DNA from: Bradyrhizobium sp. SZCCHNS1050 | GTDB taxonomy: Bacteria > Pseudomonadota > Alphaproteobacteria > Rhizobiales > Xanthobacteraceae | Assembly: GCF_032484785.1 (NCBI RefSeq) | Contig: NZ_JAUETR010000001.1 | Coordinates: 1,550,001-1,614,000 of the forward strand | Direction of reading: 5' to 3' | DNA: 64,000 bases | Shown here: in pieces, positions 63,751 through 64,000 of the stretch | Layout of the letters: each line of letters starts with the position of its first letter | How positions within the stretch are numbered: the stretch's first letter is position 1 | The notes under the pieces: model-generated | Seen by the model: only the letters and a program-made list of their open reading frames with translations | What the model was told of the DNA's origin: nothing | Database searches by the model: none | Program-made: the position numbers and the translations under genes

Positions 63751-64000
63751 TGATACTCTGCATTAGATAGGTAGCAAGTTTCGCGCGATCACGGTCGCGG
63801 GCGCGCTCCACCGCTTGAGCGACCTGCGGGTCGTCCTTGTGCGACGGCCTCCAGCTCGGCAAGTTCGTTGCTCTTCCGCAGCACCGATGGGAGCGTGGCG
63901 GCTCACACATCGCCTTGGCGAACTCGGCGATCGCCCGGCGAACGTTTCACCAAGAGGCGCTCGGCGCGGGACCTCGCGCTCGGCAAGACGGGCGTCAGGA
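63751..64000. other. Window end, no gene seen
   Basis: Only fragments of frames; nothing that can be assigned. Confidence 0.4.

Overview
The window reads as an accessory region of a high-GC alphaproteobacterium, most likely Bradyrhizobium or a close relative. I infer this from the codon style, the rhizobial flavour of the HtpG core, the MobF/coupling-protein genes and the mix of IS3, IS110 and IS256 elements; no rRNA or species marker is present to prove it. Almost nothing is housekeeping. It is a patchwork of DNA-targeting systems, recombinases, conjugation remnants and insertion sequences, with many deletion and frameshift scars.

Left part (1-17.5 kb): an XRE regulator divergent from a small helical protein; a RecB-nuclease/RNase H-like/SF1-helicase fusion; an alpha/beta hydrolase; an IS110 copy flanked by a direct repeat of its probable left end; an intact IS3 element that cuts a reverse transcriptase gene; then a two-gene operon of a NERD-kinase-helicase giant and an unknown 461-residue protein. 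A broken AddA-like nuclease-helicase end follows.

Middle (17.8-40.1 kb): a tyrosine recombinase; a 2OG-Fe(II) oxygenase convergent with two acetyltransferase-like genes; an IS256 copy with clean 8-bp target duplication; a DISARM-related operon (SNF2 helicase, DUF1156 methylase, DUF499 ATPase); an xis-int pair whose int gene runs through a tRNA-Glu-derived attachment site; a second integrase; and an HtpG (Hsp90) gene with a foreign 110-residue tail followed 4 nt later by a coiled-coil gene.

Right part (40.2-64 kb): a decayed IS3; a three-gene operon of phospholipase-D-like nuclease, S1/P1 nuclease and membrane pentapeptide protein; a second copy of the XRE/small-protein module; a conjugation block (RHH accessory protein, coupling protein, truncated MobF relaxase); a frameshifted IS110; a C5 methylase; and an eight-gene convergent operon (PLD nuclease, P-loop ATPase, HerA-like ATPase, two proteins of unknown function plus an AAA ATPase, another unknown, Vsr). 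This last operon with the methylase is my best candidate for an undescribed system. The end of the window holds an AddB-like pseudogene whose missing partner may be the AddA-like fragment at 17 kb, implying a 45-kb inversion.
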